The position numbers and the translations under genes are program-made. Shown here piece after piece: positions 26,043-35,327 of a stretch of DNA of 64,000 nucleotides; the first letter of the stretch is position 1, and each line of letters opens with the position of its first letter. The stretch is from the NCBI RefSeq assembly GCF_020443565.1, contig NZ_JAIZZN010000018.1, positions 1 through 64,000 of the forward strand, given 5' to 3'. The notes beneath the pieces are model-generated. The model had not been told where the DNA came from and searched no databases. It was given only the letters and a program-made list of their open reading frames with translations. The DNA comes from Clostridium sp. CS001. GTDB taxonomy: Bacteria > Bacillota > Clostridia > Clostridiales > Clostridiaceae.

Positions 26043-27350
26043 ATGGGCATAGCATTAACATCAGGACTAATAATAGCAATAGCTTTAATTATATTGTTGC
26101 TGGGAGGTATTCCAATTTCAATTGCATTGGGTATATCTTCATTACTAGCTATATTACCAGTATTAAATTTTGATGCTGCGGTTTTAACAGCTGCGCAAAG
26201 AACCTTTTCAGGAATATCTGTATTTACATTAATAGCAATACCTTTCTTTATTCTAGCAGGTAACATTATGAATAAGGGAGGAATAGCTATCCGTTTAATA
26301 AACTTTGCAAAAATACTATCAGGTAGAATACCAGGTGCAATGGCACATACAAATGCAGCAGCAAATATGATGTTCGGTGCAATTTCAGGTTCAGGTGTTG
26401 CAGCAGCATCAGCAATGGGTTCTATTATAGGACCTATTGCAGAAAAAGATGGTTATGATCGTGATTTTATGGCAACTGTAAACATAGCAACTGCGCCAAC
26501 AGGACTATTAATACCTCCAAGTAATGTATTAATAACATTTTCACTTGTAAGTGGCGGAACATCAGTAGCAGCACTATTTATGGCAGGTTATGTTCCGGGA
26601 ATTCTATGGGGACTTAGTTGTATGTTAGTTGCTTACTTTATAGCGAAAAAACAAGGGTATCGTAGTTCAGAGCGTGTTACTTTAAAACAAGCATTAAAAA
26701 CAACAGTTGAAGCTATTCCAAGTTTATTGTTAATAATAATTGTTATCGGTGGAATTATCAGTGGTGTATTTACAGCTACGGAGGGCTCAGTAGTAGCCGT
26801 TGCTTATAGTTTAATATTATCTTTGTTCTTTTATAAAACAATAAAGGTTAAAGATTTATATACTATTTATAAAGAGAGTGCTGAAATGACAGGTATCATA
26901 GTGTTTCTAATTGGGATATCAAGTGTTATGGCATGGGTTATGGCCTTCACTGGAATTCCTGGTGCGATTTCAGCTGCACTATTAACTCTTAGTAGTAATA
27001 AAATAGTAATACTATTAATTATTAACTTGGTATTGTTATTTGTAGGAACATTTATGGATATTACTCCTGCAATACTTATTTTCACACCTATTTTCTTACC
27101 AATCTGTGTTGGTTTTGGAATGTCACCAATTCAGTTTGGTATAATGGTAACATTTAATCTATGTATAGGAACAATTACACCACCAGTAGGAAACATACTT
27201 TTTGTTGGTGTTAAGGTTGCTAAGACAACAATTGAAAATGTAATGCTAAAGTTAATACCATATTATGTAGCAATTTTTGCGGTGCTATTACTCACAACAT
27301 ATGTACCAAAGGTTTCAATGTGGTTACCTACACTAATGGGATATAAATAA
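26043..27350 (+). CDS. TRAP transporter large permease, DctM family
   Basis: The 435-residue protein has about 12 hydrophobic segments and is the ion-coupled translocation subunit. Visible signatures include PFFILAGNIMNKGG, GAISGSGVAAASAMGSI, the TATEGSVVAV-like TEGSVVAVAY, FVGTFMDITPAILIFTP and NLCIGTITPPVGNILFVG. Together with DctP and DctQ it should import a uronate by sodium or proton symport. AGAGGAGG precedes the ATG. uxuA follows after 40 bases, so transport and catabolism appear to be in one transcript. Confidence 0.93.
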   Translation: MGIALTSGLIIAIALIILLLGGIPISIALGISSLLAILPVLNFDAAVLTAAQRTFSGISVFTLIAIPFFILAGNIMNKGGIAIRLINFAKILSGRIPGAMAHTNAAANMMFGAISGSGVAAASAMGSIIGPIAEKDGYDRDFMATVNIATAPTGLLIPPSNVLITFSLVSGGTSVAALFMAGYVPGILWGLSCMLVAYFIAKKQGYRSSERVTLKQALKTTVEAIPSLLLIIIVIGGIISGVFTATEGSVVAVAYSLILSLFFYKTIKVKDLYTIYKESAEMTGIIVFLIGISSVMAWVMAFTGIPGAISAALLTLSSNKIVILLIINLVLLFVGTFMDITPAILIFTPIFLPICVGFGMSPIQFGIMVTFNLCIGTITPPVGNILFVGVKVAKTTIENVMLKLIPYYVAIFAVLLLTTYVPKVSMWLPTLMGYK

Positions 27351-27390
27351 TAATAGAATTTTAAATGGTAGATAAGAGGAGGTAAATGTA

Positions 27391-28458
27391 ATGAAAATGA
27401 CATTAAGATGGTTTGGTAGCAAACATGATTCAGTTACTTTAAAACAAATAAAACAGATTCCTGGGGTTACAGGTGTTATTACAACACTTTATGATATTCC
27501 AGCAGGAAAAGCATGGCCTTTAGAGAGCATTTTAAAATTAAAAGAAGAAGTTGAAGCTAGTGGGCTTAAAATAGAAGGAATAGAAAGTGTAAACATTCAC
27601 GATTCCATTAAAATAGGATTACCTGAAAGAGAACAATATATAGAAAATTATATAGAAACCTTAGAAAACTTAGGAAAAGCGGGTATTAATATGGTTTGTT
27701 ATAACTTTATGCCTGTATTTGACTGGACTCGTTCAGATTTAGCAAAGATGAGATCAGATGGATCTACTGTTTTATCTTATGATCAGGACTTAATAGATAA
27801 AATTGATCCTCAAACAATGTTTGAACAAATTGATAAAAATAGCAATGGCTTTGTAATGCCAGGTTGGGAACCAGAAAGACTTGAATATGTAAAAGAGTTA
27901 TTTGAAAAATACAAAGATGTTAATGAAGAAAAATTATTTGATAATCTTGTATACTTTTTAAATAAAATTCGTCCAGTTTGTGAAAAATATAATATCATGA
28001 TGGCAATTCATCCAGATGATCCTGCATGGCCTGTATTTGATTTGCCAAGAATTATAAATAATAAAGAAAATATTTTAAAACTTTTAAATGCAATAGATGC
28101 AAAATTTAATGGACTTACTTTATGTACAGGATCCCTAGGTTCAAATCCTAGTAACGATATTTGCGATATAATCCGTAGCGCAAAAGGAAGAATTCATTTT
28201 GCACATGTACGTAATTTAATTCATCATGCACCAGGGAAATTTGATGAAGCAGCTCACTTATCAAAGGATGGTTCAATGGATATGTATGAAATAATGAAAG
28301 CTTTCCATGACATTGGATTTGAAGGAGCAATGCGTCCTGATCATGGTCGTGCTATTTGGGGTGAAATTGCAATGCCTGGATATGGATTATATGACCGTGC
28401 ACTAGGAGTTACTTATTTAAATGGACTTGCAGAAGCAATTGAAAAGTCAACAAAGTAA
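27391..28458 (+). CDS. uxuA: Mannonate dehydratase
   Basis: UxuA removes water from D-mannonate to give 2-keto-3-deoxy-D-gluconate in the cytosol. The 355-residue length and TIM-barrel motifs match: MTLRWFGSKHDSVTL near the start, YNFMPVFDWTRSDLA, MAIHPDDPAWPVFDLPRI, LCTGSLGSNPSND, HFAHVRN and MRPDHGRAIWGE with metal-binding His and Asp residues. AGAGGAGGTAA precedes the ATG. It sits between the TRAP genes and uxuB, the usual partner that supplies mannonate. Confidence 0.96.
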   Translation: MKMTLRWFGSKHDSVTLKQIKQIPGVTGVITTLYDIPAGKAWPLESILKLKEEVEASGLKIEGIESVNIHDSIKIGLPEREQYIENYIETLENLGKAGINMVCYNFMPVFDWTRSDLAKMRSDGSTVLSYDQDLIDKIDPQTMFEQIDKNSNGFVMPGWEPERLEYVKELFEKYKDVNEEKLFDNLVYFLNKIRPVCEKYNIMMAIHPDDPAWPVFDLPRIINNKENILKLLNAIDAKFNGLTLCTGSLGSNPSNDICDIIRSAKGRIHFAHVRNLIHHAPGKFDEAAHLSKDGSMDMYEIMKAFHDIGFEGAMRPDHGRAIWGEIAMPGYGLYDRALGVTYLNGLAEAIEKSTK

Positions 28459-28496
28459 AATAATAAGAAAAATTAAATACTAAGGAGGGAAACTAC

Positions 28497-30107
28497 TTGA
28501 AATTAAGCCAAAATGAAATAAATAATAGAAAGCTTTGGGAAGGTCAAGGGTTTGAATTACCTAAGTTTGACCGAATTAAAATGATAAAAGATACTAAAGA
28601 AAATCCGGAATGGGTGCATTTCGGAGCAGGGAATATATTCCGTGCATTCCCTGCAGCTGTTTGTCAGGAACTTTTAAATAAGGGAATAATGAATACAGGT
28701 ATAATAGTTGCCGAGGGATATGATTACGAGATAATTGAAAAAGGGTATAAAAAATTTGATGATTTAAATGTTTTAGTAACATTAAAAGCTGATGGAAGTT
28801 TAGAAAAAAAAGTAATAGGAAGTATTGCAGAGTCTTTATGTGTTGATACAACTAATTCAAATGACTGGAATAGACTAAAAGAAATCTTTAAAAATAAGAC
28901 TTTAAAAATGGTTTCTTTTACAATTACAGAAAAAGGATATAGTTTAATAAACGGAAATAATGAGTTCTTAAAAGACGTAGCAATAGATTTCAATAATGGA
29001 CCTTCAAAGGCAACAAGTTATATTGGTAAACTAGCAGCATTATGTTATGAAAGATTTAAAAATGGAAGATTACCACTAACTCTAGTAAGTATGGATAACT
29101 GCTCTCATAACGGCACTAAGTTAGAAAATGCTATTACTACATTTGCAAAGCATTGGACAGAGAACAAACTAGCAGAAGCAGAATTTTTAGCTTATGTAAC
29201 AGAAGATATGTCTTATCCTTGGACTATGATAGATAAAATTACACCGAGACCAGCAGAATCTGTTATAAATATGCTAGAGGAAGTTGGATTTGAAGATACG
29301 GAATTAGTTATGACCTCAAAAAATACATTTATTGCAGCTTTTGTTAATGCTGAAGAACCTCAATATTTAGTTATTGAAGATGATTTTAAAAATGGTCGTC
29401 TTCCACTTGATAAGGGCGGGGTTATGTTTGCAGACAAAGAAACTGTAGATAAAGTGGAAAAGATGAAGGTTTGTACTTGCTTAAATCCTCTTCATACAGC
29501 TTTGGCTATTTATGGATGTTTATTATCCTACAATAAAATATCAGAGGAAATGAAAGATAAAGAGCTTGTAACATTAATAAAAAATATAGGTTATATAGAA
29601 GGATTACCTGTGGTTGTAAATCCAGGGATTATAGCACCTAAGGAATTTATAGATGAGGTAATGCAGGTGCGTTTACCAAATCCATTTATGCCTGATACAC
29701 CACAAAGAATTGCTTGTGATACTTCACAGAAACTAGGTATACGTTTTGGTGAAACAATCAAAGCTTATGCACAAAGCAGTGATCTTAATGTTAAAGACCT
29801 AACATTTATACCTCTTGCTATAGCAGGATGGTGCCGTTATTTAATGGCTATAGATGATGAAGGAAATACCTTTGAATTAAGTCCTGACCCTATGCTTTCA
29901 TCATTAACTAAAATAATTGATGATATTAAGCTTGGTAAAACTGAAAATGTTCATGATGTTTTGATTAAGATTTTAACTAATAAATCAATCTTTGGTGTTG
30001 ATTTGTATGAAGTAGGCCTAGGTGAAAAAATCGAAACTTACTTAAGAGAATTAATAGCTGGAAAAGGCGCTATTCGTTCTACTTTAAAAAAATACTGTAA
30101 CTCTTAA
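28497..30107 (+). CDS. uxuB: Fructuronate reductase, mannitol dehydrogenase family
   Basis: The enzyme reduces D-fructuronate to D-mannonate with NADH. The 536-residue protein belongs to the polyol-specific long-chain dehydrogenases: HFGAGNIFRAF is the N-terminal nucleotide-binding loop (about 40-50), SMDNCSHNG and MIDKITPR are substrate-domain motifs, and CTCLNPLHTALAIYG carries the conserved NPxHT region. The start is a TTG preceded by AAGGAGGGA. It is read with uxuA just upstream, which uses its product. It is distinct in sequence and length from the tagaturonate reductase at 33861-35309. Confidence 0.93.
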   Translation: MKLSQNEINNRKLWEGQGFELPKFDRIKMIKDTKENPEWVHFGAGNIFRAFPAAVCQELLNKGIMNTGIIVAEGYDYEIIEKGYKKFDDLNVLVTLKADGSLEKKVIGSIAESLCVDTTNSNDWNRLKEIFKNKTLKMVSFTITEKGYSLINGNNEFLKDVAIDFNNGPSKATSYIGKLAALCYERFKNGRLPLTLVSMDNCSHNGTKLENAITTFAKHWTENKLAEAEFLAYVTEDMSYPWTMIDKITPRPAESVINMLEEVGFEDTELVMTSKNTFIAAFVNAEEPQYLVIEDDFKNGRLPLDKGGVMFADKETVDKVEKMKVCTCLNPLHTALAIYGCLLSYNKISEEMKDKELVTLIKNIGYIEGLPVVVNPGIIAPKEFIDEVMQVRLPNPFMPDTPQRIACDTSQKLGIRFGETIKAYAQSSDLNVKDLTFIPLAIAGWCRYLMAIDDEGNTFELSPDPMLSSLTKIIDDIKLGKTENVHDVLIKILTNKSIFGVDLYEVGLGEKIETYLRELIAGKGAIRSTLKKYCNS

Positions 30108-30160
30108 ACATTAGAAAAGAGTTAATTTCCAGTTATAAACTTGGTGAAAGCCAGACATGG

Positions 30161-30191
30161 GAACTGCTGGAAGACATTTTAGCAGTTCTTT
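30161..30191 (+). terminator. Terminator-like hairpin within the uronate island
   Basis: GAACTGCT and AGCAGTTC form a perfect 8-bp stem around a 12-base loop, followed only by TTTG. It probably acts as a weak terminator or RNA-processing/stability structure between uxuB and the oxidoreductase gene. Confidence 0.5.
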
Positions 30192-30229
30192 GTGGTTAAT
30201 TATGAAATATATAATTACGAGGTGTAAGA

Positions 30230-31201
30230 ATGCGTAAAATTAGGTGGGGGATTATAGGACTAGGGAACATGGCTCATAAATTTGCAGATGCGCTTAGAAT
30301 ACTTCAAGATGGCGAACTTTGCGCTGTAGCATCACGTTCAAAGGGGAAAGCAGAAGAATTTGGAGAAGAATATAGTGTTTCAAAATATAAATGTTACGGT
30401 AGTTATGAAGAACTGTCAAAAGATAAGGACATAGATGCAGTATATGTGGCAGTGCCAAATGTATTTCATAAAGAAATATCTATATTGCTTTTAAAAAGCG
30501 GTAAAGCAGTGCTCTGTGAAAAACCTATAGCAATGAATGAGCAGGAAACAAGAGAAGTTATAAAAGTTGCACAAGATAATAAGATGTTCTTTATGGAAGC
30601 TATGTGGACTAGATTTTTACCTGTTTATGAAAAAGTTGACTCTTGGATTAAGCATGGATTAATAGGTGAAGTACGCATGATTCAAGGTGATTTTGGAATT
30701 AGCAGATATTTAAGTCCTGAAGGGATTAAGTTAAATAAAAAATTAGGTGGAGGTGCTCTATTAGATATAGGAGTATATCCTGTATCAATGTGCCATTTTT
30801 TATTTGATTCAGTTCCAAGTGTGGTTAAGAGTATTGCACATATTGGAGAAACTGGTGTAGATATTCAGGTTACAGTTAATTTTGGATTTTCTAAGGGGAG
30901 AGTTGCCGCTTTCTGCTGTTCATTAAATGCCGAAACATCAGGAGTTTTGCATATCATGGGAACTAAGGGCAGAATAGAGCTTCCACAATATTGGAAGGGT
31001 GAAGGTGCAGTGATATTTTGTGATGGAAAATCGGAAAAAGAAGTGAACATACCACATAAATGCAATGGCTATGAATTTGAAATTCAAGAAGTTATGAATT
31101 GTATTAAAAGTGGAAAGCTTGAAAGCGATAGAATGAGTTGGAATAAATCCATTGAAGTAATGCACATAATGGATTTAATAAAAGCTCAATGGGATGTTTA
31201 A
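30230..31201 (+). CDS. Gfo/Idh/MocA-family NAD(P)-dependent oxidoreductase
   Basis: The 323-residue protein has an N-terminal Rossmann fold (WGIIGLGNMAHKFADAL, about 5-21) and the family motif CEKPIAMNEQE with the conserved Lys (about 98). A C-terminal Gfo/Idh alpha/beta domain includes GGGALLDIGVYPVSM with the expected His/Asp region. The family oxidises or reduces sugars, inositols and related alcohols. Its location suggests a uronate- or pectin-derived substrate, for example an unsaturated or 5-keto uronate, but the reaction is not known. AGGTGTAAG precedes the ATG. It is followed 22 bases later by eda. Confidence 0.88.
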   Translation: MRKIRWGIIGLGNMAHKFADALRILQDGELCAVASRSKGKAEEFGEEYSVSKYKCYGSYEELSKDKDIDAVYVAVPNVFHKEISILLLKSGKAVLCEKPIAMNEQETREVIKVAQDNKMFFMEAMWTRFLPVYEKVDSWIKHGLIGEVRMIQGDFGISRYLSPEGIKLNKKLGGGALLDIGVYPVSMCHFLFDSVPSVVKSIAHIGETGVDIQVTVNFGFSKGRVAAFCCSLNAETSGVLHIMGTKGRIELPQYWKGEGAVIFCDGKSEKEVNIPHKCNGYEFEIQEVMNCIKSGKLESDRMSWNKSIEVMHIMDLIKAQWDV

Positions 31202-31223
31202 AATATAAGCAAGGGGTGTAACT

Positions 31224-31874
31224 ATGAAAAGATTAGAAATGATTAGAAAAATAAGCGATGCAGGCATAGTAGCAGTTATAAGAGCAACTTCAAAGGAAGA
31301 AGGCATTAAAGTTGTTGAGGCAGTTAAAAAAGGTGGAATTACAGCGCTTGAAATAACAATGACTGTACCAGGTGCAGTTGAAATAATAAAAGAATTATCA
31401 GAAATATATAAAGATGATGAAAATATGCTTATTGGAGCTGGGACTGTACTAGATCCTGAAACAGCAAGAGCCTGCATTTTAGCTGGCGCAAAGTATATAG
31501 TAAGTCCTAGTTTAAATGTAGAAACAGTAAAACTGTGCAATAGATACAGAATAGCGGTAATGCCAGGTGTAATGACAGTAAAAGAAGCAATAGAAGCCCT
31601 AGAACTTGGCGTTGAAATTATAAAGGTTTTCCCAGGAAATGCTTTTGGACCATCAATTATTAGTTCCTTTAAAGGACCTCTTCCACAAGCTAATTTTATG
31701 CCAACAGGCGGAGTGTCTCTAGATAACGTTAAGGATTGGATTAATGCAGGTGCCGTAGCTGTAGGAACTGGCGGAGATTTAACAAAGGGTGCAAAAACCG
31801 GAAATTATGAATTAGTTACAGAAACTGCCGCTAAATTTGTTGAAGCAGTTAGAAAAGCAAGGGAGGAAAAATAA
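31224..31874 (+). CDS. eda: 2-keto-3-deoxy-6-phosphogluconate aldolase
   Basis: Eda splits KDPG into pyruvate and glyceraldehyde 3-phosphate, the final step of the uronate route, and often also cleaves 4-hydroxy-2-oxoglutarate. The 216-residue protein has the class I aldolase features VAVIRATSKEEG with Arg and Glu, ALEITMTVPGAVE, GAGTVLDPE, VSPSLN, the Schiff-base Lys in IIKVFPGNAFG (about residue 133) and PTGGVSLDN. AAGGGGTG precedes the ATG. kdgK starts two bases after its stop, which suggests tight translational linkage. Confidence 0.95.
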   Translation: MKRLEMIRKISDAGIVAVIRATSKEEGIKVVEAVKKGGITALEITMTVPGAVEIIKELSEIYKDDENMLIGAGTVLDPETARACILAGAKYIVSPSLNVETVKLCNRYRIAVMPGVMTVKEAIEALELGVEIIKVFPGNAFGPSIISSFKGPLPQANFMPTGGVSLDNVKDWINAGAVAVGTGGDLTKGAKTGNYELVTETAAKFVEAVRKAREEK

Positions 31875-31875
31875 C

Positions 31876-32898
31876 ATGGGAAAATTTATTACTTTTGGTG
31901 AGATAATGCTTAGACTTGCTCCAGTAGGCTATGAGAGATTTTTACAATCAAAAGAATTTGGTGCTGTTTATGGTGGAGGAGAAGCAAATGTTGCTGTGTC
32001 ACTTGCAAACTATGGTAAGGACGCATATTTCGTAACAAAGCTTCCAAAACATGAAATAGGTCAATCCGCAGTTAATGAACTTAGAAAATATGGTGTAAGC
32101 GCTGATATGATAGTAAGAGGCGGAGATAGAGTAGGAATTTACTTCTGCGAAAAGGGAGCGTCACAAAGACCTTCAAAAGTAATTTACGATAGAGCACACT
32201 CATCTATTGCAGAAGCAAAGAGAGAGGACTTTAATTGGAAAGAGATTTTTACAGATGCAGAGTGGTTCCACTTTACAGGAATAACTCCAGCACTTTCAGA
32301 TGAATGTGCTGCCATTACTTTAGATGCAGTTAAAGCAGCTAAGGAAGCTGGGGTAACAGTAAGCGTAGACTTAAACTTCAGGAAAAAATTATGGAGTAGC
32401 GAAAAAGCTGGCAGAGTTATGGGCGAAATCGTAAAGTATTGCGATTTAGTTATAGCAAATGAAGAAGATGCAGAAATGGTATTTGGTATTAAAGCAGAAG
32501 AAACTGATATAACAGGAGGGTCTTTAAGTAATGAAGGGTACAAGAATGTTGCAAAAACACTTGTAGAAAGATTCGGTTTAAAATATGTGGCAATTACTTT
32601 AAGGGAAAGCTTTTCAGCCTCTGATAATGGTTGGTCTGCAATGTTCTATGACGGAAAAGAATTTTATAGCTCTAAAAAATATAAAATGCATATAGTAGAT
32701 AGAGTTGGTGGTGGAGATTCCTTTGGAGCGGGGTTAATTTATGGTTTGACTTCAGGTCTTAATAGCCAAGATTCCCTAGAATTTGCGGTTGCTGCTTCAT
32801 GCCTTAAACATACTGTAGAGGGTGACTTCAATCTTGTTTCTAAAGAAGAAGTAGAAACCCTTATGAATGGAGATGCCTCAGGTAGGGTGCAAAGATAA
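31876..32898 (+). CDS. kdgK: 2-keto-3-deoxygluconate kinase, PfkB family (first copy)
   Basis: The enzyme phosphorylates KDG with ATP to KDPG. The 340-residue protein shows the ribokinase/PfkB pattern: FGEIMLRLAP at the N-terminus, GGGEANVAVSLANYG, SVDLNFRKKLW, and the ATP/catalytic motif DRVGGGDSFGAGLIYG with the expected catalytic Asp. A longer frame begins upstream inside eda, but GGGAGG is correctly placed for the ATG at 31876. It lies between eda and a second PfkB-type kinase. The substrate assignment rests on context and the KDG-kinase-like FTGITPALS motif. Confidence 0.92.
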   Translation: MGKFITFGEIMLRLAPVGYERFLQSKEFGAVYGGGEANVAVSLANYGKDAYFVTKLPKHEIGQSAVNELRKYGVSADMIVRGGDRVGIYFCEKGASQRPSKVIYDRAHSSIAEAKREDFNWKEIFTDAEWFHFTGITPALSDECAAITLDAVKAAKEAGVTVSVDLNFRKKLWSSEKAGRVMGEIVKYCDLVIANEEDAEMVFGIKAEETDITGGSLSNEGYKNVAKTLVERFGLKYVAITLRESFSASDNGWSAMFYDGKEFYSSKKYKMHIVDRVGGGDSFGAGLIYGLTSGLNSQDSLEFAVAASCLKHTVEGDFNLVSKEEVETLMNGDASGRVQR

Positions 32899-32900
32899 CT

Positions 32901-33848
32901 ATGGATGTAGTAACTTTTGGAGAATCTATGGTTTTATTTGGTCCAGATTCCTCAGGCCCTCTAAGATATGTCCAAAATTTTAATAAATCTATTGCAGGGG
33001 CAGAGTCTAATGTTGCAATTGCCCTTGCAAAACTTGGACATCAAGTAGGTTGGTTTTCAAAGCTTGGGGATGATGAGTTTGGAAGGTATATACAAACTAC
33101 AATTCGAGGAGAAGGTGTAGATATATCTAGAATAATTGTGGAGCCCTTAAAGAGTACTGGTATACTATTTAAGGAAAGATTTATGCATTCTAATCCAAAT
33201 GTATATTATTATAGAACAGATTCAGCAGCTAGTAATCTAAAACCAGAGGAACTAGATGAAACCTATATTAAAGCGGCAAAAATACTTCATATTACAGGAA
33301 TTACACCTGCGCTTTCTAAGGGATGTAAGGAAACGGTATTTAAGGCTATAGAGGTTGCAAAAGCAAATAATGTACTAGTTTCTTTTGATCCTAATATTAG
33401 ATTAAAGTTATGGACAAAGGAAGAGGCAATACCCACATTACTAGAAATTGCGAAACAAGCAGATATAGTTTTTCCAGGTATAGATGAAGCTGAAATGCTC
33501 CTTGGACTTACAAAACCAGAGGAGATTGCAAAGGGTTTTATGAATATGGGTTGTAGCACAGTAGCTGTTAAGCTTGGAAAAGAAGGTTGCTTTGTAGCTA
33601 ATAAAACCAAGGGCTTATATATAGATTCATATAAATTAGAAAATCCACAAGATACAGTGGGTGCAGGAGATGGATTTGCCGCAGGTTTTCTTTCAGGAAT
33701 GTTAAGGAAATTAGATTTTAAAGAATGCGGCGAGTATGCAAATGGAGTTGGGGCAATGGCGGTGCTTGTAAAGGGCGATATGGAAGGTTATCCGAATTTT
33801 GAACAATTGATGGCCTTTATTGGTAAGAAGAAAACAATTGAAAGATAA
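32901..33848 (+). CDS. Second PfkB-family sugar kinase, KDG kinase-like
   Basis: The 315-residue protein is another ribokinase-family enzyme: FGESMVLFGP at the start, AGAESNVAIALAKLG, SFDPNIRLKLW, FPGIDEAEMLLGL and DTVGAGDGFAAGFLSG with the catalytic Asp. It also has HITGITPALS, so its closest known activity is again KDG kinase. It starts two bases after the first kinase stops and is clearly diverged from it, with many differences throughout. It may phosphorylate a different keto-deoxy sugar, such as the galacturonate-branch or a 5-keto product. This is inference. No key residue seems to be missing. Confidence 0.85.
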   Translation: MDVVTFGESMVLFGPDSSGPLRYVQNFNKSIAGAESNVAIALAKLGHQVGWFSKLGDDEFGRYIQTTIRGEGVDISRIIVEPLKSTGILFKERFMHSNPNVYYYRTDSAASNLKPEELDETYIKAAKILHITGITPALSKGCKETVFKAIEVAKANNVLVSFDPNIRLKLWTKEEAIPTLLEIAKQADIVFPGIDEAEMLLGLTKPEEIAKGFMNMGCSTVAVKLGKEGCFVANKTKGLYIDSYKLENPQDTVGAGDGFAAGFLSGMLRKLDFKECGEYANGVGAMAVLVKGDMEGYPNFEQLMAFIGKKKTIER

Positions 33849-33860
33849 GGAGGACTAGGA

Positions 33861-35309
33861 ATGAAGTTAAATAAAGAAACATATGCAGAATATAAACAGT
33901 ACCCTGAAAAGGTACTTCAATTTGGAGAAGGTAACTTTTTAAGAGCATTTGTAGATTGGCAAATTGATGAAATGAATAAAAAGGCAGGATTTAATGGTAG
34001 TGTAGTAGTGGTACAGCCTATTGAATTTGGCTTAGTAGATAAATTAAATGAGCAAGATGGTTTGTATACTCTTTATTTGCAAGGAATAAATGAAGGAAAA
34101 GCAATAGAAGAGCACTCAGTAATTAATAGCATAAGTCGAGGAATAAACCCTTACACGAACCATGAAGAATACTTAAAGATAGCTGAAAATCCAGAACTTA
34201 GATTTGTATTTTCAAACACTACAGAAGCAGGAATTTTATATGACGAGAATGATAAGTTAGAAGATAAGCCTCAGAAAAGCTTTCCAGGAAAATTCACAGC
34301 ACTTTTATATCATAGATTTAAAGCATTTAGTGGACAAAAGGATAAGGGATTAGTAATAATTCCTTGTGAACTTATTGACAGAAATGGTGATAAGCTTAAA
34401 GAAGTAGTTCTTAAGTTTGCTAAAGCTTGGAATTTAGAAGAAAGTTTTGTTTCTTGGATAAATGAAGCTAATACTTTTTGCTCTACACTTGTAGATAGGA
34501 TAGTTCCTGGTTATCCAAGAGATACAATAAAGGAAATAACAGATGAATTAGGATACGTTGATAACTTGGTTAATGTTGGAGAGCATTTTCACCTTTTTAT
34601 TATTGAAGGACCAAAGTGGATTGAAGATGAGTTCCCAGTAAGTAAAGCAGGACTTAATGTTAAATTTGTAGAGGACATGTCTCCTTACAGAACAAGAAAA
34701 GTAAGAATACTTAATGGTTCACATACATCATTTGTACCAGTAGCTTACCTTTATGGATTGGAAACTGTTGCACAATCTGTAGAGCATGAAGTTATAGGAA
34801 AATTTATTAAAAATACGATATATGAAGAAATAATTCCTACACTAGACCTTCCAGAAGAAGAACTAAAATACTATGCAGAGGTTGTTCTTGAAAGGTTTAT
34901 GAATCCTTTTGTCAAACATTATTTAATGAGCATATCTTTAAACTCAATGTCAAAGTTTGAAACGAGAGATTTACCTTCATTATTGGAATATGTGAAAACA
35001 AAGGGAGAATTACCTAAAAGGTTAGTATTCTCTCTAGCAGCACTTATTGAATTCTATAAAGGTAAAAGAGGGGAAGAAACAATTAACTTATCCGATGATG
35101 CAGATGTTTTAGAACTTTACAAAACTGCATGGGATAATTGTGATGGGTCAGAAGTAAATTTAAGAGAAGTAGTAACTTCAGTCCTTGCGTATCAAAAATT
35201 ATGGAAGATGGATTTAAACGAAGTCAAAGGCTTAACACAAGCAGTAACAGATTATTTGATAAACATTGAGAAACTTGGAATTCAAGAAGCACTTAAAGAA
35301 GTTCTTTAA
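33861..35309 (+). CDS. uxaB: Tagaturonate reductase (altronate oxidoreductase)
   Basis: UxaB reduces D-tagaturonate to D-altronate with NADH in the galacturonate branch. The 482-residue protein has the family N-terminus [20 protein letters not shown] (about 16-35), [19 protein letters not shown], and the catalytic-domain [18 protein letters not shown]. These match tagaturonate reductases rather than fructuronate reductases. AAGGAGGA precedes the ATG. It is followed by uxaA after 18 bases, which uses its product. Confidence 0.95.
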   Translation: MKLNKETYAEYKQYPEKVLQFGEGNFLRAFVDWQIDEMNKKAGFNGSVVVVQPIEFGLVDKLNEQDGLYTLYLQGINEGKAIEEHSVINSISRGINPYTNHEEYLKIAENPELRFVFSNTTEAGILYDENDKLEDKPQKSFPGKFTALLYHRFKAFSGQKDKGLVIIPCELIDRNGDKLKEVVLKFAKAWNLEESFVSWINEANTFCSTLVDRIVPGYPRDTIKEITDELGYVDNLVNVGEHFHLFIIEGPKWIEDEFPVSKAGLNVKFVEDMSPYRTRKVRILNGSHTSFVPVAYLYGLETVAQSVEHEVIGKFIKNTIYEEIIPTLDLPEEELKYYAEVVLERFMNPFVKHYLMSISLNSMSKFETRDLPSLLEYVKTKGELPKRLVFSLAALIEFYKGKRGEETINLSDDADVLELYKTAWDNCDGSEVNLREVVTSVLAYQKLWKMDLNEVKGLTQAVTDYLINIEKLGIQEALKEVL

Positions 35310-35327
35310 GGAAGGTGAGGTATACTC

